Below are positions 6,312-8,447 of a DNA stretch of 8,447 bases, one piece after another. The stretch covers positions 12,792 through 21,238 of the forward strand of contig PXTV01000023.1 of the NCBI GenBank assembly GCA_003022985.1. The letters are read 5' to 3'. The notes under the pieces are model-generated. The model saw only the letters and a program-made list of their open reading frames with translations. It was not told the DNA's origin and did not search any database. The first letter of the stretch is position 1; each line of letters begins with the position of its first letter. Position numbers and translations under genes: made by a program. This DNA is from Bacteroidetes bacterium SW_11_45_7. Lineage in GTDB: Bacteria; Bacteroidota; Bacteroidia; Chitinophagales; SW-11-45-7.

Positions 6312-6878
6312 TTGGCACCTCCTTCAGCATTACCCCATATCACCACCAAATGGACCCTCTTTCTCGACAGGGATGGCGTCATCAACGAGCCTCCTGAGCA
6401 TCTTTACGCACGCAATTGGCAGGAATTTCATTTTTGTAAAGGGAGCCTTGAAGCGCTGCGTATTGTAAGCACGTTGTTCGGACGCGTGATTATTGTCACG
6501 AATCAACAAGGTATAGGAAAAGGGCTTATGCGCGAAGAGGATTTGTCCCTTATCCATAAGTATATGTGCCGGGAGATCGAGCAAGCCGGAGGGGATATTG
6601 ATGCCGTTTATTCCTGCCCTGCCTTGGAAGAAGAAGAACACCCGGAGCGAAAACCGAATCCGGGTATGGCGCACCGGGCTTGTGAGGATTTTCCGGAAAT
6701 CGACATGAAGCGCTCCGTGATGGTGGGTGATAAACGCAACGATATTGCATTTGGCCAAAACTTATCGATGTATACAGTGTTGATAACGATGAACAGCAAC
6801 ATTCAAGCAAATGCCGATTTCCATTTCAGCTCGTTGTTCGGGTTTGCAAAATGTATACAGCAAATAGTTGGTACATAA
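6312..6878 (+). CDS. gmhB: HAD-IIIA phosphatase, D,D-heptose 1,7-bisphosphate phosphatase (GmhB)-like
   Basis: HAD-superfamily hydrolase of about 188 residues. Motif I is L-D-R-D-G-V-I-N (nucleophile D19, acid/base D21), motif II V-T-N-Q-Q-G-I-G-K-G (T63, N64), motif III K114 in R-K-P-N-P-G-M, and motif IV V-G-D-K-R-N-D (D140, D144). This set is typical of the GmhB/histidinol-phosphatase group, and the gmhA homologue just upstream favours removal of the 1-phosphate from heptose 1,7-bisphosphate. The zinc loop of classical GmhB (C-P-H-H plus a C-x-C before R-K-P) is reduced to C102-P followed by an Glu-rich stretch and H110-P-E-R-K-P, with only one Cys, so zinc is probably not bound in the usual way. 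No in-frame ATG or GTG lies between the upstream TGA (6279-6281) and motif I; TTG 6312 is the best start, and the eleven residues after it (A-P-P-S-A-L-P-H) look unlike a conserved start. A related sugar phosphatase is the main alternative. Confidence 0.78.
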   Translation: MAPPSALPHITTKWTLFLDRDGVINEPPEHLYARNWQEFHFCKGSLEALRIVSTLFGRVIIVTNQQGIGKGLMREEDLSLIHKYMCREIEQAGGDIDAVYSCPALEEEEHPERKPNPGMAHRACEDFPEIDMKRSVMVGDKRNDIAFGQNLSMYTVLITMNSNIQANADFHFSSLFGFAKCIQQIVGT

Positions 6879-6914
6879 TGGATTTTAGTAGCGGCAAACT
6901 GAACATGATGTAAT

Positions 6915-6971
6915 CAACCATCGACCAAGATCTTGCTTAATGGTTGGGAAAGACCATTGACAGTATTTTTT
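6915..6971 (+). terminator. Possible terminator region with two competing hairpins after the gmhB-like gene
   Basis: CAACCAT (6915-6921) pairs with ATGGTTG (6940-6946), 7 bp, and its loop holds the perfect palindrome CAAGATCTTG (6926-6935). The same ATGGTT segment can instead pair downstream: AATGGT (6939-6944) with ACCATT (6953-6958), 6 bp with an 8-base loop, followed after a few bases by six or more T (6966-6971). The second fold has the order hairpin then T-run expected of a rho-independent terminator, but the stem is short and AT-rich, so confidence is low. Confidence 0.35.
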
Positions 6972-6998
6972 GGGGGACTATGCGAATCGTTATATTTG
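6969..6998 (+). promoter_or_regulatory. Bacteroidota-type promoter for the sdh operon
   Basis: TTTG at 6969-6972, 18 bases, then TATATTTG at 6991-6998, an exact match to the TAnnTTTG -7 element of Bacteroidota housekeeping promoters (with the TTTG -33 element known for this phylum). The start of transcription would fall near 7003-7006, leaving a leader of about 28-30 bases before the sdhC ATG at 7033. The location, immediately ahead of a new functional operon, supports it. Confidence 0.6.
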
Positions 6999-7032
6999 CA
7001 ACACTTACTAACCAGTAAAACTCGCACAGCAA

Positions 7033-7716
7033 ATGGGTTGGACCAGAGAGTTTTTCGCATCCAATATTGGCAGGAAGGTAGTCATGAGTTTGACAGGCCT
7101 GTTCCTAAGCATATTTCTGATAGCCCACCTTAGCGGGAATTTGCTATTGTTTGTGGGGCAGCAAGCCTTCAATGAATATTCCCATTTTATGGCTACCAAT
7201 CCATTTATAAGAATTGTGGAAATCATTCTGTTCATCAGTATTATTTTCCATGTCATTTATGCCATCGTGCTTACCATCAATAACCGAAAAGCGCGAGCAG
7301 TGAAATACGCAGTAAGCAACTCCTCAGAGAACAGTAGCTGGTTTTCGAGAAATATGGGCATTTTTGGCACAATTATATTCATCTTTTTAGTACTCCACCT
7401 TGGCAACTTTTTTGTAGCTGCCCGCTTTGAAAACCTCCCCAAAATTGCGCTCGACAATGGCCAAAAAGTGAAAGACCTCTACACTGTGGTGGTTACTTCT
7501 TTTGAACAATGGTGGTACACAGCTATTTACGTTATTGCCATGGTTGTACTGGGTTTTCACCTTGTTCATGGTGTCCATTCCGCATTCCGTTCCCTGGGGT
7601 TACGTCACTATAAGTACATCCCTCTGGTCAAAAATATTGCTATAGCATTTGCTATTCTATTTCCGGCTGGTTTTGCCAGCATCCCCATTTACTTCTTTAT
7701 TGACAGTTTAACCTAA
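7033..7716 (+). CDS. sdhC: Succinate dehydrogenase cytochrome b subunit (B-type)
   Basis: Membrane anchor of complex II, carrying heme b and passing electrons between the flavoprotein/iron-sulfur part and quinone. The 227-residue length and five hydrophobic segments match B-type, single-subunit anchors (the Wolinella/Bacillus kind): about residues 16-41, 60-82, 109-129, 160-184 and 197-224. Histidines sit within or at the ends of helices as expected for two b hemes: H32 (L-I-A-H-L-S-G-N), H73 (I-I-F-H-V-I-Y-A), H122 (V-L-H-L-G-N-F) and H176/H179/H182 (G-F-H-L-V-H-G-V-H-S-A-F). The N-terminal S-N-I-G-R-K-V-V-M-S-L-T-G-L motif is usual for the Bacteroidota family. ATG 7033 gives the normal M-G-W-T start; no Shine-Dalgarno is seen, which is common in this phylum. 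A promoter lies just upstream (6969-6998), and sdhA follows after 55 bases, so the two are probably one operon. Confidence 0.93.
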   Translation: MGWTREFFASNIGRKVVMSLTGLFLSIFLIAHLSGNLLLFVGQQAFNEYSHFMATNPFIRIVEIILFISIIFHVIYAIVLTINNRKARAVKYAVSNSSENSSWFSRNMGIFGTIIFIFLVLHLGNFFVAARFENLPKIALDNGQKVKDLYTVVVTSFEQWWYTAIYVIAMVVLGFHLVHGVHSAFRSLGLRHYKYIPLVKNIAIAFAILFPAGFASIPIYFFIDSLT

Positions 7717-7771
7717 AGGAAGCAAAGTAAAGGGCAGGAAATAATGCACAATAAAAAAAATCAAGCAGGAC

Positions 7772-8447
7772 ATGACACTGGAGTCAAAGATACCTGAAGG
7801 TGAAATGCACGAAAAATGGACCAATTACCGGTCCAAGACAAAACTCGTAAGCCCTGCCAACAAGCGCAACCTTGAAATCATCGTTGTTGGTACAGGTCTT
7901 GCAGGCGCATCTGCTGCTGCTTCACTTGGTGAATTGGGTTACAATGTAAAAGTATTTTGCTTTCAGGACAGCCCAAGGCGGGCTCACAGTATAGCCGCTC
8001 AAGGGGGTATCAATGCTGCAAAGAATTACCAGAACGATGGTGACAGCATTCACCGCTTGTTCTACGATACAGTGAAAGGTGGCGACTATCGCTCACGCGA
8101 AGCCAATGTTCACCGCCTTGCTGAAGTCAGTGTCAACATTATCGATCAGGCAGTGGCACAAGGTGTCCCGTTTGCCCGTGAATATGGCGGCCTTCTTGCC
8201 AATCGTTCATTTGGGGGTGTTCAGGTTTCGCGCACATTTTATGCCAAAGGCCAGACAGGCCAGCAACTTCTTTTGGGTGCCTACAGTGCACTGAAGAAGG
8301 AGGTGAAAAAGGGCCAGGTTAAGGAATACCCGCGCCACGAGATGCTCGAGGTTGTCAGGATCGATGGCAAGGCAAGAGGGATTATAGCGCGTAACCTCAT
8401 TACCGGTGAACTGGAGCGCCATTCAGCCCACGCTGTGGTACTGGCTA
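7772..8447 (+). CDS. sdhA: Succinate dehydrogenase/fumarate reductase flavoprotein subunit, N-terminal part (3' end outside window)
   Basis: The first 225 codons are present without a break and run off the window end; the family is about 640 residues in this B-type group. The protein oxidises succinate to fumarate with covalently bound FAD on the cytoplasmic side of complex II. The FAD-binding Rossmann motif is [12 protein letters not shown] (residues 38-49). [13 protein letters not shown] follows, with H72 the expected covalent FAD attachment residue. Further family blocks are [29 protein letters not shown] and [16 protein letters not shown] 7772 ([10 protein letters not shown]) gives the standard N-terminus. 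A weak AGGA precedes it very closely (7767-7770). An upstream ATG at 7744 is in another frame and ends after 17 codons. sdhB should follow outside the window. Confidence 0.94.
   Translation, partial: MTLESKIPEGEMHEKWTNYRSKTKLVSPANKRNLEIIVVGTGLAGASAAASLGELGYNVKVFCFQDSPRRAHSIAAQGGINAAKNYQNDGDSIHRLFYDTVKGGDYRSREANVHRLAEVSVNIIDQAVAQGVPFAREYGGLLANRSFGGVQVSRTFYAKGQTGQQLLLGAYSALKKEVKKGQVKEYPRHEMLEVVRIDGKARGIIARNLITGELERHSAHAVVLA

Noticed and set aside
6957..6984. TTGACA with TATGCG as an alternative sdh promoter
   Set aside because: The -10 match is weak, and the overlapping TTTG/TATATTTG pair fits this phylum better.
7744..7797. ATG at 7744 as an alternative sdhA start
   Set aside because: It is in a different frame and stops after 17 codons; ATG 7772 gives the standard N-terminus.

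Overview
The window looks like a chromosomal segment of a Bacteroidota bacterium, most likely from the Cytophagales. The reasons are a BatA-type double-transmembrane protein, a divergent dihydroorotase, a DUF4199 membrane protein, a B-type succinate dehydrogenase (a single five-helix-type cytochrome b subunit followed by the flavoprotein), near absence of Shine-Dalgarno sequences, and a good Bacteroidota-type promoter (TTTG, 18 nt, TATATTTG) before the sdh genes. All recognisable genes are on the + strand. This placement comes from protein recognition only; no database search was made.

Layout. (1) 3-1205: C-terminal 400 residues of a BatA-domain membrane protein. (2) 1330-2584: a dihydroorotase homologue whose first about 30 codons are in a different frame from the rest and whose metal-binding residues are almost all replaced. 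(3) 2585-3124: a 540-base gene-free region holding a compact, highly symmetrical repeat element at 2851-3041. (4) 3125-6878: a cell-surface glycan block: DUF4199 membrane protein, a polyprenyl-phosphate-type GT2 glycosyltransferase, a second membrane-anchored GT2 glycosyltransferase, a broken gmhA (sedoheptulose-7-phosphate isomerase) and a gmhB-like HAD phosphatase. (5) 6879-7032: hairpins, then the sdh promoter. (6) 7033-end: sdhC and the first 225 codons of sdhA; sdhB would be expected just past the window.

How the genes work together. GmhA and GmhB catalyse steps 1 and 3 of the ADP-heptose pathway (step 2 and the nucleotidyl transfer, HldE-type, are not here), and the two glycosyltransferases fit the assembly of a lipopolysaccharide or other surface glycan. 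SdhC and SdhA belong to respiratory complex II.

The most notable points are the repeat element at 2851-3041, the apparently non-catalytic dihydroorotase, and the fact that three genes (pyrC-like, second GT2, gmhA) each lack a short piece near the N-terminal part of the protein while their flanks are well preserved. The last pattern could be real decay or a sequencing/assembly fault, and the sequence alone cannot separate the two. I did not see a convincing wholly new system in this window.
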